This document shows positions 1 to 10,942 of a stretch of 64,000 nucleotides of DNA, in pieces. The notes beneath the pieces were generated by a model. That model was not told the origin of the DNA. It did no database searches and saw only the letters and a list, made by a program, of their open reading frames with translations. How positions within the stretch are numbered: position 1 is the stretch's first letter; each line of letters opens with the position of its first letter. The translations under genes and the position numbers were made by a program. The stretch lies in the NCBI GenBank assembly GCA_024803745.1, contig JANJXV010000030.1:5041001-5105000 (forward strand), read 5' to 3'. The DNA is from Megascapheus bottae (lineage: Eukaryota; Chordata; Mammalia; Rodentia; Geomyidae).

Positions 1-154
1 GTCTTTTGTTTAATTTGTTACAAGATCACACAAGACCTTTTTTCAAGGGTTTCAGACAGCATCTTGAGCAATTCACACACACATACAAAAAGACTGAATC
101 ATCAAACCAAAACTCGTTCCTGCATATCTGACTAACTCCAAATAGCTTGCTTGC

Positions 155-156
<2 letters not shown>

Positions 157-206
<50 letters not shown>
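157..206. repeat. (TG)n microsatellite
   Basis: About 25 uninterrupted TG units inside otherwise unique sequence (1-430). A short run of TCTG units lies at about 404-422. No gene is recognised around it. Confidence 0.97.
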
Positions 207-207
<1 letters not shown>

Positions 208-435
208 TGGAGGTCTCAAGTTCATCTACATGGGAATATACAGGTTGATTTTCTGATATTCAGGAAAATGAAAGTACATATTATATAACTCACCACTTGA
301 TAGCATGTTACTTCCTCAGACCCTCTCTTATGGAAAAGCACCAGGGTCATGAATTTATTACTTAAAATGACATTGCAGTTATAGACCCATTCTGTCCAGA
401 CTCATTCTGTCTGTCTGTCTGCATCGATTCAATCT

Positions 436-993
436 TCAGCTGCACAAAGGAGTCTCCATTTCAAAAGCAGTCCAAGAGTACAATGCATCTTCACCAATGT
501 CTCCCTTCTCAACTTTCCCACCCCTCCCTTGTCCACCCACTCACACTGGCTTTCTGTCCGTGGAACAGGGCAGCCGCCCTGTGACACAGCTATCCTAGCG
601 CCTCTGCCCCTTGCCCACGGTCACATCTTCCTAATTTTGTAGGCTTCTTGATTCCTGGATTCTTCCCTCTCCATTTTTCTCCCCCTTTCCACTTGACCCC
701 AGCCTGCCCTTTTCACGTACCACTCCCTGGTGGGTGTCACAGAACTTTGACTTTGCTTTTTCTAAGGAGCTGCACGATTTGAGTTCTACTTTGAAGGTGC
801 CCCATTCCAGTTAATGTGTTTGTATACCCTTCCATACAACCCAATGTATTCACTTAGAAGTTTATAAGCTGAATCTTACAAGCTTTCACATGGGAAAATA
901 CATGTGCTTTGTTTCTCTGGGCATGACTTGCCTTCACGTAAACGTTTCCAGGTCTTTCCATTTCTTTACAAATGGTACAATATCATGAAGACT
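436..993 (-). mobile_element. L1 3' end, old subfamily, minus strand
   Basis: Read on the minus strand, the high-coordinate end (about 950-993) matches the last codons of L1 ORF2: it corresponds to the fixed phrase seen in the better L1 copies at 18.9 kb and 47.7 kb (a 'KWKDL'-like end). The rest is a 3' UTR-like stretch colinear with the L1 remnant at 41.14-41.69 kb; shared blocks include the 'tccatttctttacaaat' motif and the preceding 'cagttaat' region. It is heavily diverged, with no open frame, no clear A-tail and no target-site duplication seen. It is an inactive remnant. The outer boundaries are approximate. Confidence 0.65.
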
Positions 994-2404
994 CAGTTCT
1001 AAACCTCCTCCGCCCCACACTTAATGTCAAACCACATATCAAGTGAGATTTGCTTGCATCTGTCACTCTCCTCTCACTATTAGAGGTGTTAATTTTGTCT
1101 GCTTCTCTGGGAACCCACAGAAAAGTTCAGCTTTCTGACTGATAACAGGATGGGACTTCTGACTTCTCACCGTTCAAGCCAGTCTTCAGCAAGGCTCCTG
1201 GAGGGGGAATGAAAGGGGCAGAGCTGGAGATGAGTGCAGGTCCTGGGAGAGTTACACTTCAAGGAGCCAGGCTGTTCCCTTTTCAAAAAATGCTTGTCAA
1301 GTGAATGACTCACCATGGCAGTTGCAAAACAGCCAAAGAAGTTGCTCTGAGAGGGAGTAGGGCAGGAGCTGCACAGCTCTTCTCATATTTCAGATTCTTG
1401 CTGAACCAGCCTTTCCTAGGAGGGTCCGGAAGGTGGGCGGGAGGAGGGGAGGGGGGGTACCCAGTGGAGATGCTTAAAAAGAATCTGTGCAACAGTCCAG
1501 GGCTCCAGGACAGCTGTGGTTTCACCTCCCCTTCTCCTCCCCCCCCCACCTCCCACCCCCCGACTCCACCTCTTCTTAACGGTCTGCAAGCCTGGGGTTG
1601 AAAAGAAGCTTGTAGAGATCTTCCTTATTTCAGGAATTTGGCTCAGACAAGATGTGGGGAGAGAAGGGGGGGAGAAATCGGGCGCCTCAACTCTATAGAG
1701 GAAATGGTAGATTTTTCTACAGACATGAACCCGAAGCAGACAAATAAAACAACTTACTTTATTGCTAGCATCCAAAGTTAGAGCTGGGTGTAGCAGACTT
1801 TGATAAAATGAGTTGTGTCTCAGATCAGACTCAAGTTTCCACTGATACTGACCCAGGACGGTGAAGGGTTTGGGTTTTCTGGTTGTCATTAGTCAACACA
1901 GACAGTAGGGAACGTTAACATCTTGTCCTTGCTCTGGGGTGACACACAGCGGGGAGCCCTGCTATAAGAGCCCTTTCTCTGGTAGGGTCACATTTCTTCT
2001 TAGGCATCTCATCTTCAGTCCTTGCATTTGGCTCTCTCACTGTGATCTAAGATCCAGGCTCTAATTTCCCCTGTGCAAATGGATCCTTGACCCAGCCTCT
2101 TTTCTCCAATCAATTCTTTTTCATTTTTAGTGATTAAAAAAATTAAAGCTCTGTGCTTTTGTTTTTGTTTACTGGCTTCTGGCGGTCTCCCAGGAAGCAG
2201 CGGGAAGGTTTGAGGAGGACAGGGAGGACAGGCTGCCTCCCTGCTCTGTGCACACAGATTAACCCTGAGTGGGAAAGCTGCCTCCGAGTTTCACATTCAC
2301 ATTCTTCGCTAAGACCTATTTCATTTCCATTGTCACTGTAACCGGAAAAAGCAGTGGCACAGTTTTATACGTTATCCTTACTTTCACTGCTTCTAGGACA
2401 GGAT
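994..2404. other. Unique non-coding sequence
   Basis: No recognisable repeat or gene. It contains a G-rich run at about 1430-1457 and a C-rich run at about 1530-1562, which create overlapping open frames on both strands rich in Pro, Gly and Ser. This looks like a composition effect. CpG is sparse, so this is not a CpG-island promoter. Confidence 0.6.
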
Positions 2405-2450
2405 GTTTGCTTGTTAAACAAGTACTCTACTACTTGAGCCCTTAGGGCCT
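2405..2450 (-). mobile_element. ID-like SINE half, minus strand
   Basis: The reverse complement contains the tRNA-like phrase 'ggctcaagtagtagagtact', which matches the ID-like half of the SINEs elsewhere in this window. With the B1-like piece at 2605-2710 it forms the order B1 then ID on the minus strand, as in a B1-ID dimer, but a large pyrimidine tract separates the halves. Confidence 0.5.
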
Positions 2451-2584
2451 TCTCTTTTTTCTTTCTCTCCTCACTCTCTTCCTTTCTCCCTTCCTCCCTC
2501 CCTTCTTTCCTTCCTTCCTTCCTTCCTTCCTTCCTTCCTTCCTTCCTTCCTTCCTTCCTTCCTTCCTTCCTTCCTTCCTTCCTC
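2451..2584. repeat. (TTCC)n and TC-rich tract
   Basis: Starts as an irregular T/C-rich tract and becomes about 20 regular TTCC units (about 2505-2584). It lies between an ID-like half and a B1-like half. On the minus strand it would encode a Lys/Glu/Arg/Gly repeat, which is an artefact of the tetranucleotide. Confidence 0.95.
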
Positions 2585-2604
2585 TGCTTTTTTCTCCCTA
2601 TTAT

Positions 2605-2710
2605 ATTTTTACACAGCGTCTTGTCTTGCTGTGCACCCCAGGCTGGGCCTGGCTCAAGGTCCCTGTGCCTTGGTCTCCTGACAACTGGTGTGCAGCACTG
2701 CCTCTGACAG
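2605..2710 (-). mobile_element. B1-like SINE half, minus strand
   Basis: Carries the antisense B1 phrase order: 'gtcttgtcttgctgtgcacc', then 'ccaggctgggcctggctcaa', then a run ending near 'gtgtgcagcactgcctc'. It is strongly diverged. It may be the left half of the same element as the ID-like piece at 2405-2450. Confidence 0.6.
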
Positions 2711-3230
2711 GAGAGCAGTTTTGAATGACTGCACAGCTTCACTGAGCATCTACGTTTATGCTTTGCAACCTGAAAGTGTTGACTCCTAATCTAAAGGAAG
2801 CAGGGTATCTCTGGAGGATGCTTTGTTGAGAATATGAGACATAGATCATATTCAGGTACTTTGGTTTGTAAGTTATTCAGTAAACTCAGCATACATAGAT
2901 TTGATACGTATATACATATATGCATGTTTTCATATGTATACACATATACATACACACATATACCTACAATCAAGAGTATCAACAGTAATTTTTTCCCTTG
3001 GGAAATCGTTTGAGTAAAGGAGTGATGTACATATTTTGCTGTACCCAGTAGAACAGAAATCAGAAATGCCAAGAAAGGGAGAGAAGAGAAAGTGAGAAAA
3101 CAGGAGCCATTGTGTTGAAATAGTGTTGGTGGCAAACAGACTTCAGTTTGTGGTGAATTTACACTGTTACCAGGGATAGAAAAAACAATGAGAGTTTTAT
3201 GCAATGTGTTTACCCACTCAGAAAACATTT
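2711..3230. other. Non-coding stretch with a TATACA-rich patch
   Basis: A low-complexity TATACA/CATATA patch occupies about 2905-2968. The remainder is unique. A minus-strand open frame crosses the patch but shows no recognisable domain. Confidence 0.6.
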
Positions 3231-4150
3231 AGCTTCCAGGAGCAGAATACTCAGGCAAATGTCTGACATTCCGTGTACTTTGGTCAAAATAGTTCCCTTC
3301 CCAATCGGTCAGCAAGTTCTGAAAGCCTACCTATATTTCATGGAACTATGAGCCATAAATCCATATTTAATTAGCTTTGAATGAAACGCATAAGATGATA
3401 GGCTCTTTGTGCTAAAAATGAATCCAAAGAAAAAAAGAAACCAAAGTGGGCCTGGTTGATTTATGTCTAATTCAGAGTTGTAATTTAATTAAAACGACAT
3501 AGTGAATTAAAAAAAAATCTCCCTGGCAAAGCCTTTCCCACGTGAAATTCAAATGAGTCTTATAGCTTCAGAATCTCTATATTCCACTGCTTTGTCACAT
3601 TACTCGATATGTTTATGCATTCCTTTCCAACAGCTTACTTTTTTAACTGGCTTGTTTCTCATTAAGTCACTGAATTTCTTATGAGTCAAAGTTATGCAGC
3701 TGAAGTTTGAATACAAACATATTTTTACTTCTTAATGGATAACTTATCTGACAATTCTTCAAATATTAGTGCCTTCTTCTCTACTAGATTTTATGTATAG
3801 GGTAAAAAAGTTTGTTTTGAATTTAAATATAGGATGCTGATACAATATTATAAATGAAAGATTAAAAACTAAAGAAAACAATAGATTTAAAAGATTGCAT
3901 TAGGAGAGGAAATTACAATCAATAGGCAAATGAAATAGTGCATCTAGGAAATACACGTTTATCACTAAAACCTTAATGTTTTATTAGGAAAAATTAATTT
4001 CCAGAAACTACAGCTTCTACATTCTTTACTTCTACTAGGGCAAATTTTACAAGAAGTTTGACAACAATTCAATTCTGGTTTTACGGGTTATTTTGAATAA
4101 TTCAAAAACATGTACTTGTACTCACATATGCTCAGTTTTCAATGATCAAG
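3231..4150. other. AT-rich unique sequence
   Basis: About 0.9 kb without identifiable repeats. Includes homeodomain-type TAATTA/TTAATTAA cores around 3483-3492. AT-rich repeat-free sequence of this sort can be an old conserved non-coding element, but conservation cannot be judged from one sequence. Confidence 0.5.
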
Positions 4151-4164
4151 GTACTTAAACAACC

Positions 4165-4350
4165 TTTATTTGTTTTTATTTTCTTTAAGTAATTACACAA
4201 AGGAGCTACTGGACAATAATTCATCTTCATCAATATCACCTCCTCTAACCTTCTCATTCAGCCCTTCCAACCTACCCCCTTCCCTCCATTTGCTCAATTT
4301 CATAGGTCATGCATTGAATATTATGACGGCATTCTTTCTGAAGTGAAGGG
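4165..4350 (-). mobile_element. L1 3' UTR fragment, old, minus strand
   Basis: Begins with 'tttctttaagtaattacaca' and continues through a 'cttcatcaatatcacc' segment. Both recur in the same order at 6935-7125; the second motif recurs at about 505 and 53970. I interpret these as antisense copies of an older L1 3' UTR. Family assignment is by internal comparison only. Confidence 0.5.
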
Positions 4351-4356
4351 TAAGTT

Positions 4357-4359
4357 ACA

Positions 4360-4403
<44 letters not shown>
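4357..4403. repeat. (CA)n microsatellite
   Basis: About 23 CA units with one ACAT interruption near the left end, directly next to the L1 3' UTR fragment. Confidence 0.96.
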
Positions 4404-4405
<2 letters not shown>

Positions 4406-5397
4406 CGATGGATAACCACTCTGTGTGCAGACATTACTCTAAGAAAAATATAAGAGCATTTCTATTTCTCCAGAAAGTTCCTAGGACCCACTGCTAATCT
4501 TACCAAACAATTTCTTTCCAAATTGCTCCTGTTGACTTCCTTGGGCTCAAGTGACTTTGGGGTCCCCACATGTTGGTTGCATGGGAAGGAGATTTCTTGT
4601 TTCTGGAAGGAGGGGAGTTTAGGCTACAGCCTCAGGCGATGGCTGGTGCTGGGATTCCAGTCTGCTGAACCATTTCCTCAGCCAGAAAGGCGAAGGCGCA
4701 TGAGAAATTAACTGGGTGCTCTGAATTCACCACGCTGGCTGGCCCCTCCCCATTTGCTGCTTCTGCAAGAAAATAAGCAGCCTTAGTGTTTTTTTTTTTT
4801 TTTTTGTCTTTGAAACAGAGCTTGCTTTTGTTTGAATACCAGCCCACATAGGCACCTCATTCTCTCACTGGCTTAAAAAAATAAAAATAAAAATTGAGTT
4901 TTTTGATGATCTAGTTATTGCTCATTGTTAGGACAATACTTCAGTTGAATTCTCCAAAGCCTCCCCAAGACCTGGTTGAGAGGCTTGTTCTCTGCCCTCC
5001 ACCCTGGAAAGCAGTAGGACCTCTACTGAGAAGTCTGATGAAGCTGATGGGATAACAGATGATTACTTTTGCCTCCTTGTTTTGCATCCTAACTAGGTGA
5101 TAAGTAATTCTGTTGAGCTACAAACTCTTACTGTGTTGGGTTTCCTCATTAATAGACCTAAAAGTCAAGCATGGTCTGGACCTTCAAAACCAAGAGCCAA
5201 AATGAACTTGTGTTTTTTTTCTTTACAAGTTGATTATCTCAGGTATTATTTGTAACACTCAGGCATTTGATGGAAAACTGACTCACACCTACTAACCAAT
5301 GAGTGTGTCTCTATTGTGTCTTTTCGTATCCCAAGCTGAGAGGAGGACTCTCGATATTTTAAATGTCGACATTTGGATGTCCTTTTTTGGGGTGTCA
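4404..5397. other. Unique non-coding sequence
   Basis: No gene or clear repeat recognised. It contains an 18-base T run near 4788-4805 and a short A/T-rich string at 4875-4892. Confidence 0.55.
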
Positions 5398-5551
5398 GTC
5401 ATGAAGCCACAGCTTCACTTCTGGTTTTTAGGTGGTTAATTGCAAATAAAAATCTAATAGGCTTTCTTTCCCAGGTTGGCTTAGAACTATCATCCTCTGA
5501 TCTCAGCCTCCTGAGTAGCTAGGATTATAGGTGTGAGCCACCAGCACCCAG
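5398..5551 (-). mobile_element. B1-ID dimer SINE, minus strand, partial
   Basis: The plus strand shows the antisense B1 signature 'ctcagcctcctgagtagcta' followed by 'ggattataggtgtgagccac', preceded by the linker 'ttaggtggttaattg' that joins the B1 and ID halves in other copies here. Most of the ID-like half is missing or eroded. No target-site duplication was identified. Confidence 0.8.
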
Positions 5552-6030
5552 GAGAGAATTATTATTTTTATCTGTTTCCCAAGCTATTGAGAATAGTTAG
5601 CATCAGCAAACACTCATGTGCTACAGTGTGCAGGTGTGTATGTGTGTGTGTTGTGTATAGCCTCTAGCCTACTTTCCTCCCACTTGAGCAAATCTCCTTT
5701 CCCTCAGGACTCATTTCTCCAACTTGTCATGAGTTGCCATCAGTATGCAAATGTCCTGTGCCCTGGAACAGGCAGACTCTTGTTCTGCAGAATCTGTGGG
5801 ATTTAGATGTGTTGGGTCAAATTTTCCTTTCTGTGGCCTGGAATTTGCTCCCCAAGCATGAATCATACCCATTAAAATGTTCTGAATACTCTGTGGTCTA
5901 AAACATTTACCTGTACATGGTTATAATTTGGCTTATAATAAAAGCCCATGTACTTTTGCATAAAATGCAATGGCATGTGGAAGAACTCAGTTATCCCATA
6001 AATAACACTTCTAAGTAATTGAAAAATAGG
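5552..6030. other. Unique non-coding sequence
   Basis: Contains a short interrupted TG run near 5636-5657. No gene recognised. Confidence 0.5.
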
Positions 6031-6034
6031 CAAA

Positions 6035-6290
6035 ACAGCCCAGGACTAGAATCCTCTATGGAGGTTGAGCCAGGAAGGATCCTAGTTTTAGGTTATTGAG
6101 GGCAGAAAAAGAGTCTGTCTCAACAGCACAATCCCTACTGATGTTCCCAAGAATTCTAAAGTAGGTGGGTCATAGCTTGGGCTGTTGCCTGGTCAGAAAT
6201 GGAGGCCCTTTCTGAAAAATAACCAGTGAAACATGAGACTTAGCAAGGGCTGTGAGTTCAAATCCCAGGGCTTCCCAAACAATAGTAATA
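6035..6290 (+). mobile_element. Degenerate SINE-like sequence
   Basis: A B1-like phrase ('aggttgagccaggaaggatc' then 'gagtctgtctcaacag') is followed by an ID/tRNA-like B-box region ('gtgagttcaaatcccagg', about 6249). The order is compatible with an old dimeric SINE; the 3' A-rich tail runs into 6290-6330. It is too diverged for confident naming. Confidence 0.45.
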
Positions 6291-6326
6291 ACACTAATAG
6301 TAACACAATAAAATAATATAATAAAA

Positions 6327-6873
6327 AAACATATTAAGTAAAGTAAGCCAGACCCAAAGAAACATGGGCTCCATGGTTTCCCTCATTTGCAGTAACTACT
6401 ATAGGTCTAGGATATTTCTCCTAGAGCGTCACAATAATTCAGTGACTGTGTACATATCTCCATACAGGATGATGTTAAGTGACATGAACTCTAGAGTATG
6501 AAAAGAAGAGGTTTATCTTTCTGGTTGTTTTTAACATACTATGTGAAGTTTTTACTTCCCTTTTTCCCTTATGATTTATCCCCTTGTCCTTACTGTATCT
6601 GACTTTGGTATCTGGTGTATTGTATATGTTTTTATTTGAGTTACAGAAGGGAAGGGGAAAAACCAGATGATGGGACAAAAGGGTTAACCAGCTGTATTCA
6701 CAGTGTTGGAAATGAACTTTGCAACTTGGAAGGGGTTGAGGGAGGGAAAGTGGGAGGAAAAACATGGGAAGGGGTATCAATGTTCAAGAAATAATATACT
6801 CACTACCTGACGAATGTAACTGTAACCCGTCTATACATCACCCTGACAACAGACTAAAATTAAAACAAGGAAA
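6327..6873 (+). mobile_element. L1 3' end (subfamily B), plus strand
   Basis: Starts with the last ORF2 region ('aagtaaagtaagccagaccc'), then a 3' UTR with a G/A-rich tract at about 6646-6775, ending with 'gtaactgtaacccgtctata' and an A-rich terminus. The end matches 43.47-43.56 kb, and the whole UTR matches the reverse complement of 53.54-53.93 kb. It differs from the L1 ends at 18.7, 24.0 and 48.8 kb, so at least two L1 3' UTR subfamilies are present. It is severely 5' truncated; no target-site duplication was found. Confidence 0.8.
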
Positions 6874-6934
6874 GAATGCGATGGAAAGACATCAAACTTT
6901 TCCCTTAATTCGACTGGTCATGCTTCATTTCTTT

Positions 6935-7125
6935 TTAAAAATTCTCTTTAAGTAATTACATAGAAGAGTTGCCATTCATCCAAGCAGTTTATGAGTACAA
7001 TGCCTCGACTGGTAACTTTTTGTTGGTCTCTTCTATACCTCTCAACCCACACTTCCTGCAGATTTCCTAATTTTATAGGTATACCTTGAATATTATGATT
7101 GCTCTCCCCACTGCCTCGCTTCATT
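6935..7125 (-). mobile_element. L1 3' UTR fragment, old, minus strand
   Basis: Shares 'ctttaagtaattacat' and the following ordered blocks with 4165-4350, and 'gagtacaatgc' with 436-993. Read as an antisense piece of the older L1 3' UTR. Confidence 0.5.
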
Positions 7126-7129
7126 TTTA

Positions 7130-9660
7130 ATGAAAGACAAAGGCAATGTCTTTTATTCTATTTGTTTCCAAATTCTCTAACTCAGACATCAATATCTAAA
7201 AGTATATTATTATGACTTATATTTTGATTGGACCTACCAGTTGTAACTTTCATATCCTTAATCTTTTCCTTATATTTCTCTTACTCTGTCTGTGGCATGG
7301 GAGAAAGGCTCTTAAGCTTATTTATTATATCTATATTTGCCCCATGCTGGGTGACTCAATTAGTATTTCTGTTCTCCAATTCTTCATCTGTAAGAACTTT
7401 GAATGTTATGGAGATAAATTTATATGTTTTAAGAGCTTGGAGAAAAGCCTTGCAAAAGAGCTAGTGTCTTTGTTGTTGTAGGTGCTGTTATTAAAAATAA
7501 AATTCCCTTGTGTATCATTTGGAATGAATGAAAGACCATCCTACAACACTGCCATATTTCCTTTAGCTTTCTTTCACCTCTCCTAACTGGAAAATTTCAG
7601 TGCTCAATTCCTGACGTGACTACAACACAGCTTATATATTTCTTGATTTGATTACCATCTCACATGCTGCCGATGAGAAGGCAGCCAGCAGGGAAAGAGT
7701 TGTGTCAGAGGGGAGAATTCTGTCCTCTCCCCAGCCTGAGCCCCATTTAGAGAATCAACTAACCTGTAGAACTGAAGGACTCTTAAAAGTACCCCCAAGG
7801 GTGGGATTTGACCTCAACACAATTCTAGCACTCTTTTTTTGGTGATCTGGTCCTAGACTCTTTTACAAATGTCTAAACTTTTGCTATTGTAAGCTTGGTA
7901 TAAAACAATTTAAGTAAACTGGAGATGGTGGAATAGTTGAAGAGAGATATTTCAAGACCATACTCAGCCAACTCTGGGCTAGGAGATGACAACAAGGTCG
8001 TAACATGGATCTTCACCTCAGAACTCAGGGTGCAGGATATATGGGAGAAATGACAGGAGATATGGGCTGAGTTACTCATTCCACCGCTCTGTGCTTCAGT
8101 TGCATTCCTCCGGTAAGCTAATAAAGAGAAATAAAAAAAGCGTGCATTCATTACATGCACTGGCCTATCATAAATTTTCAGGCAATGTATGCTCCTATTA
8201 TTACCTACCATGATAATACGAGGTTCTTCCAGGATCAGGAGGAGGGGAGGTTCTGAAAGAGGAAAGGATGGTTGAAGGAGAAGGTTCTGAAGAACGAGTA
8301 GAACTTCTCCATGTGGGCAGGGGCTTCAGAAAGGGAAGAGGATTCCGAGGTGGACTAGAGATGGACGAGATGGGGCATTTCAGAGCTGCAGAGAGAGCAG
8401 ACATTTACACTATCAACAAATACCAGTGCTGAGCATCTGATCACTCCTCCTGTCCTGAAGCCCAGGAAGACACTCACACGAATGGCCCGTGAGCAGCTCC
8501 GCGCACTTGAGGTTCCAACCTGCGCTATAAGTACTTAACCTTGTATGCTTTTTCTTTTCTTCTTTTTTTTCCCCAGGGTATGGGAGGGTTAGTTTTCTAT
8601 TTTCTTTATCTACTTATTTTCTCCTCCACCTCTTTCTTCTCTGACGCATTGCACTTTAACTCTTTCAAGGTCTGGGGCTGTGTGTCTGTCCTGGAAGTTC
8701 TCCATACATTTACATCAATGTTTCCCATGAAGCATATGTGGTAAAATATCACTTGGGTAACAAGTCTTTATGGCGGGTTCACGAAGCAGTGGCCCGTCTA
8801 GCCGTCTGAGATACATTCCTAAACACAGGAGTCCAAATCCCCTGTCTTCTCGTGGCTTGTATTCCTCACGTAGAATGGAGAATCAGTGGTCATGGAGATA
8901 GAAAATCAATAAGCAGATGACACAAGGCTACTCAGACTCAAGGTCAAGTACAACTCTTCTTGTCTCTGAGCAATATCTGAATCTTGGTTCACTAGTTAGG
9001 GCGTAATGACATCAGACCATGACAGTGTTCAATATAAACAGTAGAACTGAGTGCATGGGAATACCGAAGAGAGTTGGAAAAAAATGCATTGGAGATAGCC
9101 ATTTAATTCCAGAGGGGGTCATTTGGGGATAGCACTGATAGAATTCAGTAGCAAATGGGAACATGCTGGCTTGAAGCTGCAGCTCAGCCATTCCTTGACA
9201 GCATTTGACAGGAGACAAAAACGAGGAAAAACTCCTCATCTCACAAAAGGAACAAGAAGAAAAGGGATGCACTATGCCTCGGTGTGCTGAGGACAGAGGA
9301 GAACAAGATACAAAAGCCGTAGCGTTGCTTCCATGGGCTTCTCAAAGCTCTCATCAACAAACAGCGTGTGAGATGAATGCTGAGCCAGCTGTGGTTGAAT
9401 CACAATGGTGTGGACATGAGAATTACACACATCTGGACACCGGTCTCCTGGCAGCTGTCAAACATCAGTCAGGACAGTGTGCTCATGTCTAACCTGTGTA
9501 CTTTTACAGCCTGTCCTCACCTGCCACTGTTTTTTTTTTAAAAATTATTATTATTATTTTTGCAGTAAGTTTGCAATCAGATCATCACTCGGCCAAGGAA
9601 CTGGACAAGCCTGCCATAGAAGGTCATGCATCAGAAAACAAAATGAAGCAAAACCAAACT
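7130..9660. other. Unique non-coding sequence
   Basis: About 2.5 kb with no repeat I can name. Open frames of up to 112 codons occur on either strand, none with a recognisable domain or good coding composition. A pyrimidine stretch lies at 8553-8575. Confidence 0.5.
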
Positions 9661-9670
9661 GAGGTCAGAT

Positions 9671-9693
9671 ATTCGGATAAGGTGTATCCGAAT
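9671..9693. repeat. Short perfect inverted repeat
   Basis: Arms 'attcggata' and 'tatccgaat' are separated by five bases. Each arm contains a CpG. No transposon or gene context is evident. Confidence 0.85.
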
Positions 9694-10645
9694 GTCACAG
9701 TGTATGTTTGAGGTTGTTTCACTTGTACCTCCTCAAGACTAGTCTTCTTACCTGAAATATTAAGTATTGTGGGAATCTCTTTATTTAAAAATAATCACCT
9801 GATATGACAAAATGCATCTTTCCATTCCTGTACATGAGTAGATGGTCAGTCCTTGCCTGGGAAAGAATGGAAGTTGCATTTATTAGTTGCATATTTATTC
9901 GAATCATTTGTTGTTACATTCTTTATGGTCATGCAAGAAGTTCCCGTGGCAAAGCAGAGATAAAAATCCAAGGTTAATCTAGCAGCTCCAAAGTGTTTCC
10001 TATAACATTTATGATGAATGAGTAAGATTGTTCTTACTTGTGAGGTCAGAAATTGAGCAGCACAAGTTGACGGCTAAGCAAATAAAACCAATGTAGGTGA
10101 AATTCATGTGAAGCACTGGAGCTGTCTTCTCTGGAGGGAAGGCTCTGTACGCCTGTGTCTATCTGTATGTGTGTTTATGTACATGTTTGTGCACATGTGT
10201 GCATAAGTGTGTTTGTGGGTTTGAAACCTGTAACAGAAACAATAGCTCTGGATAGCATTCCTGCGCTGTGCTGAAGGCCCCCTCCCTCAGTCAGAGGCAG
10301 CAAGAGAGATTTCCTGTCTCACCCAGCTGAGGCACCATGACAGCCTGGGGGGGACAGAGATTGCCTGTTGGGATCTCACATAGAATTTGTCTTTTCCAAC
10401 ATTTCTGTAAGTAGAAGGGGACGATTCCCACCCCAACCCCCCCAAAAAACCCCTGGACTCAGTTCCCTTTGCCCACAACGACTGGCTTTTTGGTGGCTAG
10501 TGTCCCATCAGATGTACAGAAACCCTCAAGCTGAGATGAGGGACTTTCAAGGTAGAGGCAAACAGCATGTTTTGTTCCAAGGGGAAATCTGGCATTCTTC
10601 TTTTGGAATCATGAAGGTGCCTTGCCATTCTTAAAGGTCTTCAAT
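9694..10645. other. Unique non-coding sequence
   Basis: A loose TG-rich patch occurs at about 10160-10220 and an A/C run at 10430-10450. No gene recognised. Confidence 0.5.
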
Positions 10646-10739
10646 TCCTTCCTTCCTTCCTTCCTTCCTTCCTTCCTTCCTTCCTTCCTTCCTTCCTTCC
10701 TTCCTCTCTCTCTTTTTCTCTCTCTCTCTCTTTCTTTCT
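10646..10739. repeat. (TTCC)n plus (TC)n array
   Basis: About 15 TTCC units pass into TC-rich sequence (about 10705-10739). It abuts the 3' end of the minus-strand SINE beginning at 10740, so on that strand it is a purine-rich extension of the SINE tail. Confidence 0.95.
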
Positions 10740-10942
10740 ATCATCCTAGGGTTTGAATCCAGGACTGTGCTGTTTGCAAACCCTCTATTACTTGAACCAT
10801 GCCCTCCAGTCCCATATTTTGCCTTAGCTATTGTTTTAGGTCAGGATCTTGCTAATTTTGTCCTGTCTGGCATTAACTTCTGAACTCCCTACTTCTGCCT
10901 CCTGCATAGCTAATATTATAGGTACACATCACCTTGTCTGGC
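10740..10942 (-). mobile_element. Dimeric SINE, old, minus strand
   Basis: From left to right: an antisense tRNA-like part ('gggtttgaatccaggactgt', then 'attacttgaaccatgccctc'), then an antisense B1-like part ending with 'tataggtacacatcaccttg'. On the minus strand the order is B1 half, ID-like half, then the GGAA tail. It is strongly diverged. Confidence 0.65.

Noticed and set aside
1430..1562. G- and C-rich patch considered as a promoter or CpG island
   Set aside because: CpG dinucleotides are scarce; the patch is homopolymer-rich.
2505..2584. Regularly spaced repeats that might suggest a CRISPR-like array
   Set aside because: They are uninterrupted tetranucleotide units without distinct spacers, in mammalian DNA.
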